Shown: positions 1-6,983, numbered from the stretch's first letter. The stretch: 9,579 bases of DNA from an uncultured Eubacteriales bacterium (GCA_900551345.1 URVP01000047.1:1-9579), one strand, 5' to 3'. Notes: generated by a model not told the origin, from the letters alone. A program made the numbers and translations.

Positions 1-309
1 GCGTACCACATGAATTATGGCGTCTACCTCACGAATGTGGGAAAGAAATTTATTTCCGAGACCTTCACCTCGGCTTGCGCCCTTTACAAGGCCCGCTATG
101 TCAACGAACTCAATAATGGCAGGAGTCACCTTTACGGGATTATACATTTTGGCAAGTTCATCCAAACGATAGTCGGGAACAGGTACTACACCCACATTTG
201 GTTCAATGGTACAAAAGGGATAATTTGCCGCTTCTGCTCCGGCTTTGGTTATAGCATTAAACAGGGTGCTTTTACCTACATTCGGCAATCCCACTATACC
301 TAATTTCAT
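1..309 (-). CDS. ychF: YchF/EngD family GTPase/ATPase, N-terminal part (cut by window edge)
   Basis: The minus strand from 309 to the window edge encodes the first 103 residues of an Obg-family P-loop NTPase of the YchF/EngD type. It starts MKLGIVGLPNVGKSTLFNAI: the G1/Walker A loop is at residues 7-15, the YchF-typical NYPFCTIEPN switch region at about 29-38, and the G3 motif DIAGL at 70-74. The family is cytosolic, binds ribosomes and hydrolyses ATP rather than GTP; it is tied to translation and stress responses. The base-recognition motif, the coiled coil and the C-terminal TGS domain fall outside the window. The ATG start is supported by AAAGGA about 8 nt upstream. It is divergent from the DUF3343/desulfurase operon, with a 158-nt gap that holds a good promoter. 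Nothing looks broken in the visible part. Confidence 0.96.
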   Translation of the reverse strand, partial: MKLGIVGLPNVGKSTLFNAITKAGAEAANYPFCTIEPNVGVVPVPDYRLDELAKMYNPVKVTPAIIEFVDIAGLVKGASRGEGLGNKFLSHIREVDAIIHVVR

Positions 310-368
310 TTTATATCAATCCTTTCACAATAATACCCAAAATCATTAAGACACTCTTAATTTTATTT

Positions 369-397
369 AGTATACCACAATTCCCAAAAAAAGTAAA
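369..397 (-). promoter_or_regulatory. Predicted sigma-A promoter for ychF
   Basis: On the minus strand there is a -35 TTTACT (397-392), a 17-nt spacer and a -10 TATACT (374-369). A TGG immediately before the -10 gives an extended -10. Transcription would start near 362, leaving a leader of about 50 nt. Its -35 region lies next to that of the divergent DUF3343 operon, so the two promoters may influence each other. Confidence 0.7.
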
Positions 398-402
398 TGA
401 CA

Positions 403-431
403 TTTATAACTTTTATCTCATAATATATAAT
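403..431 (+). promoter_or_regulatory. Possible promoter for the DUF3343-desulfurase operon
   Basis: A consensus -10 TATAAT sits at 426-431, with a weak -35 TTTATA at 403-408 and a 17-nt spacer. A start near 438 would remove the upstream GAGGTAA (433-438) as a usable ribosome binding site, which favours translation from the ATG at 468. The -35 match is poor, so the exact promoter is uncertain. Confidence 0.45.
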
Positions 432-467
432 TGAGGTAATTTATTGATGAAACCGGGGGGAATATGT

Positions 468-725
468 ATGTACAGTAACTTTTATGTAGTTTTTAGCTCA
501 GTAACAATAGCAACAAGCGTAAAAAAAATAATCGAACGCAGAGGGGTTACCGCCGCACTGATGCACACACCTCAGGCAATTCAGCTAAACGGTTGCTCCT
601 ACTCACTTAAAGTAAAAGAGAAAGATTATATTGAAGTTGTAAACGCTGCCAAATCAGCCGGAGCACATGTACTTGCCGTATATAAATCTTTGGAAAATGG
701 TTTTGAGGAGGTACGGATGCCGTGA
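468..725 (+). CDS. DUF3343 family putative sulfur/selenium carrier-like protein
   Basis: An 85-residue cytosolic protein beginning MYSNFYVVFSSVTIATSVKK, a pattern typical of DUF3343 (PF11823, 'putative Se/S carrier protein-like'). A single cysteine, C43 in NGCSYSLKV, lies where the family carries its conserved Cys and is the natural site for a persulfide or selenopersulfide. The family is thought to pass sulfur or selenium in partnership with a NifS-like desulfurase; this is a prediction, not proven chemistry. The next gene is exactly such a desulfurase and overlaps this one by 4 nt (GTGA), so the two are probably translationally coupled. The start at 468 follows a G-rich site (455-460) at 7-nt spacing and matches the usual family N-terminus. 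Alternatives TTG 444 and ATG 447 with GAGGTAA upstream would add 7-8 residues and cannot be excluded. Confidence 0.82.
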   Translation: MYSNFYVVFSSVTIATSVKKIIERRGVTAALMHTPQAIQLNGCSYSLKVKEKDYIEVVNAAKSAGAHVLAVYKSLENGFEEVRMP

Positions 726-1855
726 TATACCTGGACAATGCCGCAACCACCTATATTAAACCAAAAGGAGTGGCAGAGGCAGTATCAAAAAGATACGCTA
801 ATCCGGGACGAGGCGGCAGCAAGGTATCCTTAGTTGCTTCGGGGGTAGTTTATGAATGCAGAGAAAAATTGTGCGCACTTTTGGGCATAGATAAACCGCA
901 AAATATAATATTCACCTCAAACACTACGGACGCCCTTAATCTTGCAATAAAAGGAATTATACACGCAGGGGATCATGTTATATTGTCGGGAATGGAACAC
1001 AACTCGGTAATACGACCGGTTATATCAACGGGAGCTGAGTATTCCGTGGTAAAACCGAACCGTTTTGGAATGGTATCACCTTCCGGATATGAAAGACTCA
1101 TTAAACACAACACCAAAATGATTATCACCACACATGCATCTAATATAACCGGAACCATTAATCCTATCAGAGAGATAGGAAAACTTGCCAAAAGCCGGGG
1201 TATTTTATTTTTGGTAGACGCGGCACAAACAGCAGGAGCTTTGCCGATAAACGTTATAAAAGATAATATAGATCTGCTTGCCATTGCCGGGCATAAGTTG
1301 CTTTTCGGTCCGCAGGGTACCGGAGCTCTATATATCAGAGACGGTCTTATCCTCACACCCCTCAAAGAGGGTGGAACGGGAAGCATGTCGGAAAGTCTTA
1401 TGCAGCCCGATTTCTGCCCGGACAGATATGAAAGCGGTACACTTAATACAAATGGTATTGCAGGTCTTTCAAAAGGTGTAGAATTTATACAAAATATTGG
1501 AATAGATAAAATCCGGCAAAAGGAAATGCGTCTTACCCAAAGGCTTATAAACGGACTATCCGGGATAAAAAATGTAACCATATACGGACCAAAAAGTTCT
1601 AAGGAGAAAACCGGCATAGTAAGCTTTAATATAGAAAACGGCGACAGCGTAGCCATAGCAACCGAACTGGATTCCAAATTCGGCATTGTGTGCAGAGGAG
1701 GACTTCATTGTTCCGCACTGGGACATCAGTCAATGGGCACACTGAAAACAGGAATGGTAAGACTAAGCGTATGTCACTTTACAACTGAAAGGGAAGTTGA
1801 TAAGGCGATTAAAGCAGTGAAATCCATTGCCAAAAAATACTCCGCAAAAATATAA
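722..1855 (+). CDS. NifS/CsdB-like cysteine desulfurase family protein (class V aminotransferase fold)
   Basis: A complete 377-residue PLP enzyme predicted to take sulfur (or selenium) from cysteine (or selenocysteine) and hold it as an enzyme persulfide. Landmarks are MIYLDNAATT at the N-terminus, the PLP-stacking His H93 in MEHNSVIRP, THASNITGT at about 137-145, D166 and Q169 in LVDAAQTAGA, the Schiff-base lysine K192 in GHKLLFGPQG, YESGTLN at 236-242 and the catalytic loop cysteine C330 in RGGLHCSALGH. The layout fits the desulfurase subfamily that travels with DUF3343 proteins rather than housekeeping IscS or SufS, because no iscU, sufC/B/D or tRNA-thiolation gene follows. The GTG start overlaps the upstream stop and is preceded by GAGGAGG (705-711) at 10-nt spacing. 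A terminator follows 20-50 nt downstream. Family membership is secure; the acceptor (carrier protein, Se pathway, cofactor) is not known from the window. Confidence 0.92.
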   Translation: MIYLDNAATTYIKPKGVAEAVSKRYANPGRGGSKVSLVASGVVYECREKLCALLGIDKPQNIIFTSNTTDALNLAIKGIIHAGDHVILSGMEHNSVIRPVISTGAEYSVVKPNRFGMVSPSGYERLIKHNTKMIITTHASNITGTINPIREIGKLAKSRGILFLVDAAQTAGALPINVIKDNIDLLAIAGHKLLFGPQGTGALYIRDGLILTPLKEGGTGSMSESLMQPDFCPDRYESGTLNTNGIAGLSKGVEFIQNIGIDKIRQKEMRLTQRLINGLSGIKNVTIYGPKSSKEKTGIVSFNIENGDSVAIATELDSKFGIVCRGGLHCSALGHQSMGTLKTGMVRLSVCHFTTEREVDKAIKAVKSIAKKYSAKI

Positions 1856-1876
1856 ATTCCTGCGTTCTTATAAACA

Positions 1877-1910
1877 AAAATCCGTCTCGCAAAAGCGAAA
1901 CGGATTTTAT
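1877..1910. terminator. Bidirectional intrinsic terminator between convergent operons
   Basis: TCCGTCTCGC (1881-1890) and GCGAAACGGA (1895-1904) form a 10-bp stem with one C/A mismatch and an AAAA loop. A-runs on the left and TTTTATTT on the right give a U-tract on either strand. It lies between the convergent desulfurase (ends 1855, +) and nfnB (ends 1919, -) and can serve both. Confidence 0.85.
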
Positions 1911-1918
1911 TTATACAC

Positions 1919-3310
1919 TTATTTATTATTAAGAGCTTTATCGATTGCCTCAGCTGCGGTTTTACCGGCACCCATGGCGAGTATAACCGTTGCTGCACCC
2001 GTAACCACATCACCGCCTGCATATACAAAAGGTCTTGATGTTGCACCGGTTTCATCTGCAACAATACAGCCTTTTTTATTTATCTCAAGGCCTTCCGTGG
2101 TCTGCTTGATAAGAGGATTGGGAGTCTGACCGATAGCAATAACAGCTGTATCTATATCTAAAAGCTCCTCCGACCCTTTAATGGGTACGGGACGGCGTCT
2201 GCCGCTTGCATCAGGTTCGCCAAGTTCCATTTTGATAACTTCAACGCCTTTAATCCAGCCGTTATCATCGCCTATAAAGCGTGTGGGATTTTGAAGGAGT
2301 TTAAACTCAATTCCCTCCTCCTGAGCGTGCATTACCTCTTCCTTTCTTGCCGGAAGTTCTTCAAAACCTCTGCGGTATATTATGTAAACATTATCCGCTC
2401 CAAGTCTCTTTGCACTTCTTGCAGCGTCCATAGCTACATTGCCGCCGCCAAACACTGCAACATTTTTGCCCACATATACAGGAGTATCATACTCAGGGAA
2501 TTTATAGCCCTTCATAAGATTTATACGAGTAAGGAATTCATTTGCAGAATACACACCGTTAAGCGCTTCACCTTCTATGCCCATAAATGACGGAAGACCT
2601 GCACCTGAACCGATGAATATTGCATCATATCCGAACTCTTCCATAAGTTCATCTACAAGAATGGTTTTACCGATAACTACATTTGTTTCTATTTTAACGC
2701 CCATTTCTTTAAGTTTTGATATTTCTTTCTGCACAATATCCTTTGGAAGTCTGAACTCGGGGATACCATACATCAAAACACCGCCGGGGGTATGGAATGC
2801 TTCATAAATTGTTACATCGTAGCCGAGCTTTGCAAGATCGCCGGCAGCAGTAAGACCTGAAGGACCAGAACCTACAACAGCAACCTTTTTACCGTTCTTT
2901 TCAGGAACGGAAATTTTATCTTCCACATTTGCCATATGATAATCGGCAACAAATCTTTCAAGTCGGCCTATTCCAACAGGCTCGCCCTTTATACCTCTTA
3001 CACATTTAGCCTCGCACTGTTTCTCCTGAGGACATACTCTACCGCACACTGCGGGCAGGGAGTTGGTTTCTGTAATTTTAAGATATGCGTCTTCAAACTT
3101 ACCCTGAGCAACAAGAGAGATAAATTCCGGGATTTTAACCGATACGGGACAGCCCTCCATACAAGGCTTATGCTTACAGTTCAGGCATCTCTGTGCTTCG
3201 TCGATAGCTGTCTGTTCACTGTATCCTGTGGTTACCTCCAAGAAGTTTTTATTTCTTATATCCGGAGCCTGTTCCGGCATGGGATTTTTGTTAGGTGACA
3301 TATTAGGCAT
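1919..3310 (-). CDS. nfnB: NfnB-type FAD/[4Fe-4S] subunit of NADH-dependent ferredoxin:NADP+ oxidoreductase (often misnamed glutamate synthase small subunit)
   Basis: A full-length 463-residue protein of the GltD/NfnB/SudA family. N-terminal cysteines C42, C45, C50, C54 and C89, C93, C99, C103 are placed to hold two [4Fe-4S] clusters. A FAD-binding GSGPSG follows at 147-152, an NAD(P)-binding GGGNVAMDAARSAKRLG at 288-304, and the second FAD motif VYAGGDVVTG at 429-438. In characterised NfnAB this subunit binds NADP(H) and performs flavin-based electron bifurcation with ferredoxin and the NfnA subunit in the cytosol. Many pipelines call it GltA/GltD, but no large GOGAT subunit is present and the upstream overlapping gene is NfnA-like. 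The ATG at 3310 has GGGAGGG upstream at about 10 nt; a second ATG three codons in (3301) is a weaker choice. It overlaps nfnA by 8 nt. The related sulfide dehydrogenase SudAB cannot be ruled out by sequence alone. Confidence 0.9.
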   Translation of the reverse strand: MPNMSPNKNPMPEQAPDIRNKNFLEVTTGYSEQTAIDEAQRCLNCKHKPCMEGCPVSVKIPEFISLVAQGKFEDAYLKITETNSLPAVCGRVCPQEKQCEAKCVRGIKGEPVGIGRLERFVADYHMANVEDKISVPEKNGKKVAVVGSGPSGLTAAGDLAKLGYDVTIYEAFHTPGGVLMYGIPEFRLPKDIVQKEISKLKEMGVKIETNVVIGKTILVDELMEEFGYDAIFIGSGAGLPSFMGIEGEALNGVYSANEFLTRINLMKGYKFPEYDTPVYVGKNVAVFGGGNVAMDAARSAKRLGADNVYIIYRRGFEELPARKEEVMHAQEEGIEFKLLQNPTRFIGDDNGWIKGVEVIKMELGEPDASGRRRPVPIKGSEELLDIDTAVIAIGQTPNPLIKQTTEGLEINKKGCIVADETGATSRPFVYAGGDVVTGAATVILAMGAGKTAAEAIDKALNNK

Positions 3311-4154
3311 GATGATTATCCCTCCCTATACGGCATTTGCCCTCTTCGCAGGATTTCTGCTCAAACTCTTTAAACATACGGCCTCTGTTGAGTGCGGACT
3401 GCCAGTCTATTTTATGACCGTCAAAGTCAGGACCGTCAACACAGGCAAATTTAACCTCTCCGTCTACTATTACACGGCAGCCGCCGCACATGCCCGTACC
3501 ATCAATCATAACGGGATTCATGGAAACAATTGTAGGTATGTTGTATTCTTTTGTAAGGTTACATACCGCTCTCATCATCATAAGAGGTCCTATAGCAATA
3601 ACGGCATCGAATTTTTCGCCCGCTTCTATTTCTTCCTTGAGACGATCAGTAACAAAGCCTTTAAGGCCGTTTGACCCGTCATCAGTGGTTATGATAAGCT
3701 TATTTGAAACAGCTTTAAGTTCATCTTCGAGGATAATAAGATCCTTGTCACGGAAACCTGTGATAACCGTAACATCTGTACCCATGGCATGAAGCTTTTT
3801 CGCCTGAGGATAAGCAATGGCAGTACCCAGACCGCCGCCGATTACCGCTACTTTTTTATAACCTTCAAGTTCAGTAGGTCTGCCCAAAGGGCCGGCAAAG
3901 TCAAGGATTAAATCACCGCTCTCAAACTTTGAAAGCTCCTTAGTTGTCTTGCCCACTGCCTGAACGATGATGGTAACAGTACCTTTTTCTCTGTCAAAGT
4001 CGGCAATGGTAAAAGGAACTCTCTCGCCGAACTCGTCGATTCTCAGGATAATAAACTGTCCCGGCTCTGCACGCCTTGCAACAAGGGGTGCTTCTATCTC
4101 CATAAGAAATATCTGGGGATTGAGCACTTTTTTTGTCAAAATTTTGTATGACAT
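3303..4154 (-). CDS. nfnA: NfnA-type FAD/NAD-binding subunit of NADH-dependent ferredoxin:NADP+ oxidoreductase (sulfide/dihydroorotate dehydrogenase-like)
   Basis: A 283-residue protein of the ferredoxin-NADP+ reductase/PyrK fold, the NAD(H)-side partner of NfnB. The FAD-binding RVPFTIAD is at 45-52, the nucleotide-binding VAVIGGGLGTA at 102-112, and a [2Fe-2S] site at C223, C226 and C238. The nearby D218 in MIDGTGMCGGC is a likely acidic fourth ligand, since NfnA structures use an Asp in place of one Cys. The complex couples NADH and reduced ferredoxin oxidation to NADP+ reduction, or the reverse, balancing redox in anaerobes. The start chosen is ATG 4154, 8 nt after AAGGAG (4168-4163). A GTG at 4163 overlaps that ribosome binding site and is rejected. 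The stop lies inside the start of nfnB, consistent with coupled translation at fixed stoichiometry. It is transcribed away from gdhA, with a long leader of about 125 nt. Confidence 0.9.
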   Translation of the reverse strand: MSYKILTKKVLNPQIFLMEIEAPLVARRAEPGQFIILRIDEFGERVPFTIADFDREKGTVTIIVQAVGKTTKELSKFESGDLILDFAGPLGRPTELEGYKKVAVIGGGLGTAIAYPQAKKLHAMGTDVTVITGFRDKDLIILEDELKAVSNKLIITTDDGSNGLKGFVTDRLKEEIEAGEKFDAVIAIGPLMMMRAVCNLTKEYNIPTIVSMNPVMIDGTGMCGGCRVIVDGEVKFACVDGPDFDGHKIDWQSALNRGRMFKEFEQKSCEEGKCRIGRDNHHA

Positions 4155-4285
4155 GATGTACACTCCTTACCTATATTAATATAAAATACACCAATATATT
4201 ACATATATCTTTCCTGCGAGTTGTATACACTTATCGAACATATTGTACGATTTAAGCTTAACCGCAAAAAAACCCATTTTTATAT

Positions 4286-4314
4286 ACTATACAATAAATA
4301 ACCAATTATGTCAA
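4286..4314 (-). promoter_or_regulatory. Predicted sigma-A promoter for the nfnAB operon
   Basis: On the minus strand a perfect -35 TTGACA (4314-4309), a 17-nt spacer and a -10 TATAGT (4291-4286) form a near-consensus promoter. The start would be near 4279, about 125 nt before the nfnA ATG. The leader contains the palindrome TTAAGCTTAA (4252-4261) and A/T-rich DNA; no known riboswitch was recognised. Confidence 0.75.
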
Positions 4315-4392
4315 GGGTTCTGCCATATTTCTTTATTAGTGTTTCACTTTTCACCATTAAAACGATAAAAAAAGTAATTATACGCTGTTTTT

Positions 4393-4455
4393 TTGCAAGT
4401 TGTCCAAAAACTTCTTGCAATATTTTTTAATTTTTTTCCTGATTTTCTATTGCAA
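4393..4455 (+). repeat. Cluster of three TTGCAA motifs upstream of and within the gdhA promoter
   Basis: TTGCAAG (4393-4399) and its inverse CTTGCAA (4414-4420) form a 28-nt imperfect inverted repeat. A third TTGCAA, within the palindrome ATTGCAAT (4449-4456), is itself the gdhA -35. The motif is short and palindromic, so chance is possible, but three copies in 63 bases ending on the -35 suggest a protein-binding site. Confidence 0.35.
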
Positions 4456-4478
4456 TATGAACTTTTTTATGGTATACT
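4450..4478 (+). promoter_or_regulatory. Predicted sigma-A promoter for gdhA (extended -10)
   Basis: The -35 TTGCAA (4450-4455), a 17-nt spacer and the -10 TATACT (4473-4478), preceded by TGG (4470-4472), make an extended -10 promoter. The predicted start is near 4485, about 70 nt before the ATG. A strong AAGGAGG (4542-4548) sits 8 nt ahead of the start codon, which fits a highly expressed gene. Confidence 0.75.
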
Positions 4479-4556
4479 CTGTTAAAAATGTTTTATAGTT
4501 ATTAATGTGCTGCAAATAATTATTATTTTATATTATATATTAAGGAGGATTGTCCA

Positions 4557-5900
4557 ATGTCATATGTACAGAATGTATTGGAACAGTTAAAAGAAAAGAA
4601 TCCTGCACAGCCCGAATTTATCCAGGCTGCAACGGAAGTACTTACAACTCTTGAACCGGTTATCAACAAGCATCCGGAATTTGAAGAGGCAGCTCTTCTT
4701 GAAAGAATCGTTGAACCCGAAAGACAGATTATGTTCAGAGTTCCTTGGGTTGACGATAAGGGCAAGGTGCAGGTAAACAGAGGTTTCAGAATTCAGTTCA
4801 ACAGTGCAATCGGTCCTTACAAGGGCGGAATCAGACTTCATCCTTCCGTAAACCTTGGTATTATCAAATTCCTTGGTTTTGAGCAGATTTTCAAAAACGC
4901 TCTTACCACTCTTCCCATCGGCGGCGGTAAAGGCGGCAGTGACTTTGACCCCAAGGGCAAATCCGACAGAGAAGTTATGGCATTCTGCCAGAGCTTTATG
5001 ACAGAACTTTACAGACATATCGGTGCTGACACTGATGTACCTGCAGGTGATATCGGAACAGGTGCAAGAGAAATCGGTTATATGTTCGGTCAGTATAAGA
5101 GAATCAGAGATACATACGAAGGCGTGCTCACAGGTAAAGGTCTTACATGGGGCGGTTCTCTTGCAAGAACAGAAGCAACAGGCTACGGTCTTGTATACTT
5201 TGCAGCTGAAATGCTCAAGGATATGGGAACTGATTTCAACGGTAAGACTGTTGTTATCTCCGGTTCAGGTAATGTTGCAATTTACGCTACAGAAAAAGCT
5301 CAGCAGCTTGGTGCAAAGGTTGTTGCACTTTCAGATTCAAACGGTTACATCTATGATGAAGAGGGCATTGACCTTGCAGCTGTTAAAGAAATCAAAGAAG
5401 TTAACAGAGGCAGAATTAAAGATTATCTTAAATACAGACCCAATGCAAAATACACAGAAGGCAAAGGCATCTGGACAATCAAATGTGATATCGCTCTTCC
5501 CTGTGCTACACAGAACGAGCTTCTTATCGACGATGCAAAGGCTCTTGTTGCAAACGGCTGCTATCTTGTAGCTGAAGGTGCTAACATGCCCACAACTCTT
5601 GATGCAACAGAGTATCTTCAGAATAACGGGGTATACTTTGCTCCCGGTAAGGCTGCAAACGCAGGCGGTGTTGCTACATCAGCTCTTGAAATGAGCCAGA
5701 ACTCACAGAGACTTTCCTGGACATTTGAAGAAGTTGACGAAAAGCTCCACGGTATTATGAAGACAATCTACAAAAACGCTTCAGAAGCTGCTAAAGAATA
5801 CGGTAAGGAATTCAATGGTAAGGCTGACCTTGTTTCAGGTGCTAACATCGCAGGTTTCCTTAAAGTTGCAACAGCAATGATGCAGCAGGGCGTTTGCTAA
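4557..5900 (+). CDS. gdhA: Hexameric glutamate dehydrogenase, probably NADP(H)-specific
   Basis: A complete 447-residue GDH that interconverts 2-oxoglutarate plus ammonium and glutamate in the cytosol. Active-site residues are all present: K89 in PYKGGIRLHP, K113 in IFKNAL, the catalytic lysine K125 in GGGKGGS, D165 in PAGDIGTG and S380 in ALEMSQNS. This is the same numbering used for the well-studied Clostridium symbiosum enzyme. The Rossmann loop is GSGNVA at 236-241. The following strand ends in SDSNG (259-263), which resembles NADP-dependent GDHs more than the G-P-D of the NAD-dependent C. symbiosum enzyme, so NADPH use and ammonium assimilation are likely but inferred. It uses a narrow codon set (CTT, AGA, GCA), as expected for high expression. 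It is divergent from nfnAB, whose product can supply NADPH, and ends in a strong terminator. No frameshift or missing residue was seen. Confidence 0.96.
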   Translation: MSYVQNVLEQLKEKNPAQPEFIQAATEVLTTLEPVINKHPEFEEAALLERIVEPERQIMFRVPWVDDKGKVQVNRGFRIQFNSAIGPYKGGIRLHPSVNLGIIKFLGFEQIFKNALTTLPIGGGKGGSDFDPKGKSDREVMAFCQSFMTELYRHIGADTDVPAGDIGTGAREIGYMFGQYKRIRDTYEGVLTGKGLTWGGSLARTEATGYGLVYFAAEMLKDMGTDFNGKTVVISGSGNVAIYATEKAQQLGAKVVALSDSNGYIYDEEGIDLAAVKEIKEVNRGRIKDYLKYRPNAKYTEGKGIWTIKCDIALPCATQNELLIDDAKALVANGCYLVAEGANMPTTLDATEYLQNNGVYFAPGKAANAGGVATSALEMSQNSQRLSWTFEEVDEKLHGIMKTIYKNASEAAKEYGKEFNGKADLVSGANIAGFLKVATAMMQQGVC

Positions 5901-5930
5901 TTAGCTTTTCATTGATTTTAATATATTTAT

Positions 5931-5975
5931 AAAAAACAAACGGCGGTTTAATACTCACCGCCGTTTGTTTTTTAT
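5931..5975. terminator. Strong bidirectional intrinsic terminator after gdhA
   Basis: CGGCGGT (5941-5947) pairs with ACCGCCG (5957-5963) around a 9-nt loop. The stem is lengthened by AAACAAA on the left and TTTGTTT on the right. It is followed by a T-rich tract, and a matching A-run lies on the other side. It separates the convergent gdhA (+) and the secreted-protein gene (-). Confidence 0.92.
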
Positions 5976-6017
5976 TTTATGTATTATATTTCGGCTTATC
6001 TTCAAGTAGGTCATCCA

Positions 6018-6905
6018 TTAAAAAAGCAATGTCTCATATGCTTCATATCCGTAATCAACCCACTCTGTCGTCCCGTCAGAATATTCCAAATATATTTTGT
6101 CCAATATAACCTTATAACAAACATTTGAATATGCAATAATATCATACTCGATTAAATACTCATCAGGCGGAACAGGTCCAACGAACTTTGATTTAACAAC
6201 ATTTGAATTGGTTATTTCATCATATGCAGGATCTCCAACAGGATTATACAAGGAATAGTATAAGGTGTAGTAGTTAATGGTTTTTCCGCTATTGTTTTTT
6301 CCTACCCACAACAGCGTAATACCGTCCGCACTGTTTACTGAAAAACCCATTCCGCTCTCTCCGGTAAAAAATTTATCGGCGCACGGCGAACCTATTACTT
6401 TAGTATCTATAATTTGCTTAGTGTCCCGCATATGCAGTTCGTCTAACCACAGTTTTATTGCCCTTTCTTCCGGAACCCAAACACAACTTCCAAACATATC
6501 TAATTCTTCTATAGGTATCATAGTATATCCATTTATAGCATATGAACTTATTTTATGCCCATCTGCATATACTTTGATATCTGTTTCTAATACATCGGCA
6601 AATTTAGATCCGGTTTTTGCAGCTTTTGCAAAATCCATTTCACTAACAATGATGTCTGTAACACCGGTAATATTCAATGTTCTATCATCACCGTTCCATT
6701 TCACAGAAAACCCAAAATTTCTTAGATCCTCTGCTATGATTACAGATTGCCCGTTCACTGCATACGAAGGAATTGCCCAATTGTTAATATACGCCACTAT
6801 ATCCGTATTAAATGCCGTACCTATTACATCTCCGATTTTCGCATTAACAGTCAATACTCCTGTGCTAAGTATCAAAGATAAAACTAAACAGACTATTTTT
6901 CTCAT
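6018..6905 (-). CDS. Secreted stalk-domain (copper-amine-oxidase-N-like) protein
   Basis: A 295-residue exported protein of unknown function. Residues 1-22 form a signal peptide with a basic start (MRK), a hydrophobic core and a probable cut after VNA22; there is no lipobox. Two related repeats follow at about 34-80 and 108-152. They share a TDI-x-(A/V)-Y start and a (I/S)-P/S-SYA(V/I)NG core before an (I/P)-(A/I)-E-(D/E)-L segment. This is the pattern of the 'stalk' or copper amine oxidase N-domain repeats common on clostridial surface proteins, and it does not imply oxidase activity. The C-terminal part (about 186-286) contains NNSGKTINYYTLYYSLYNP and YLEYSDGTTEWV, like the beta-rich DUF5780-type domains seen behind such repeats; this last match is tentative. 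No cell-wall anchor or C-terminal membrane segment is visible, so it may be released. AGGGGG lies 8 nt before the ATG. It has its own consensus promoter overlaid with two operators and a divergent Xre repressor. Confidence 0.8.
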   Translation of the reverse strand: MRKIVCLVLSLILSTGVLTVNAKIGDVIGTAFNTDIVAYINNWAIPSYAVNGQSVIIAEDLRNFGFSVKWNGDDRTLNITGVTDIIVSEMDFAKAAKTGSKFADVLETDIKVYADGHKISSYAINGYTMIPIEELDMFGSCVWVPEERAIKLWLDELHMRDTKQIIDTKVIGSPCADKFFTGESGMGFSVNSADGITLLWVGKNNSGKTINYYTLYYSLYNPVGDPAYDEITNSNVVKSKFVGPVPPDEYLIEYDIIAYSNVCYKVILDKIYLEYSDGTTEWVDYGYEAYETLLF

Positions 6906-6937
6906 ATTAATATCCCCCTAACAATTTAGTTAACAGT

Positions 6938-6966
6938 ATTATAAAACAATTTGTTTTAAATGTCAA
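6938..6966 (-). promoter_or_regulatory. Perfect consensus sigma-A promoter of the stalk-protein gene
   Basis: On the minus strand: -35 TTGACA (6966-6961), exactly 17 nt, then -10 TATAAT (6943-6938). Both hexamers match the consensus fully. Transcription should begin near 6931, about 26 nt before the ATG. A promoter this strong normally needs a repressor, and its spacer is filled by a palindrome. Confidence 0.88.
6942..6958. promoter_or_regulatory. Operator 1: palindrome in the promoter spacer
   Basis: TAAAACA-ATT-TGTTTTA is a perfect palindrome lying between the -35 and -10 of the stalk-protein promoter and touching the -10. Its arms are identical to those of operator 2. A dimeric Xre/Cro-type repressor bound here would block RNA polymerase. 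The adjacent Xre gene is the obvious candidate binder. Confidence 0.75.
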
Positions 6967-6983
6967 TAAAACATATTGTTTTA
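6967..6983. promoter_or_regulatory. Operator 2: second copy of the palindrome
   Basis: TAAAACA-TAT-TGTTTTA has the same 7-bp arms as operator 1, with centres 25 bp apart. It abuts the -35 of the stalk-protein promoter. It also overlaps a possible plus-strand promoter for the Xre gene (TTGTTT 6951-6956, 17 nt, TATTGT 6974-6979), so it could give autoregulation as well. Confidence 0.75.

Larger units (their letters stand above)
4155..4556. other. Divergent nfnA/gdhA control region (402 bases without a gene)
   Basis: A very A/T-rich stretch between the two divergent operons. It holds the nfnAB promoter and leader (4155-4314), the gdhA promoter (4450-4478) with its leader of about 70 nt, and TTGCAA-type repeats (4393-4455). 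The piece between the two promoters (about 4315-4449) has no recognisable gene or RNA. The shared region leaves room for a regulator responding to nitrogen or redox state, but no known operator was identified. Confidence 0.6.

Noticed and set aside
973..1686. Long minus-strand open frame (237 codons) opposite the desulfurase gene
   Set aside because: It is fully antisense to a gene with intact catalytic motifs, has no family signature, and is best explained by codon composition of the real gene.
1919..3310. Glutamate synthase small subunit (GltD) as the primary call
   Set aside because: There is no GOGAT large subunit, and the overlapping upstream gene encodes an NfnA/SudB-type partner.
4155..4163. 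Upstream GTG start for nfnA (three extra residues)
   Set aside because: The GTG overlaps the AAGGAG that is correctly spaced for the ATG at 4154.
6942..6983. CRISPR-like or tandem direct repeat
   Set aside because: Only two copies exist, each is a self-palindrome, and they sit on a promoter. Operators explain them better.
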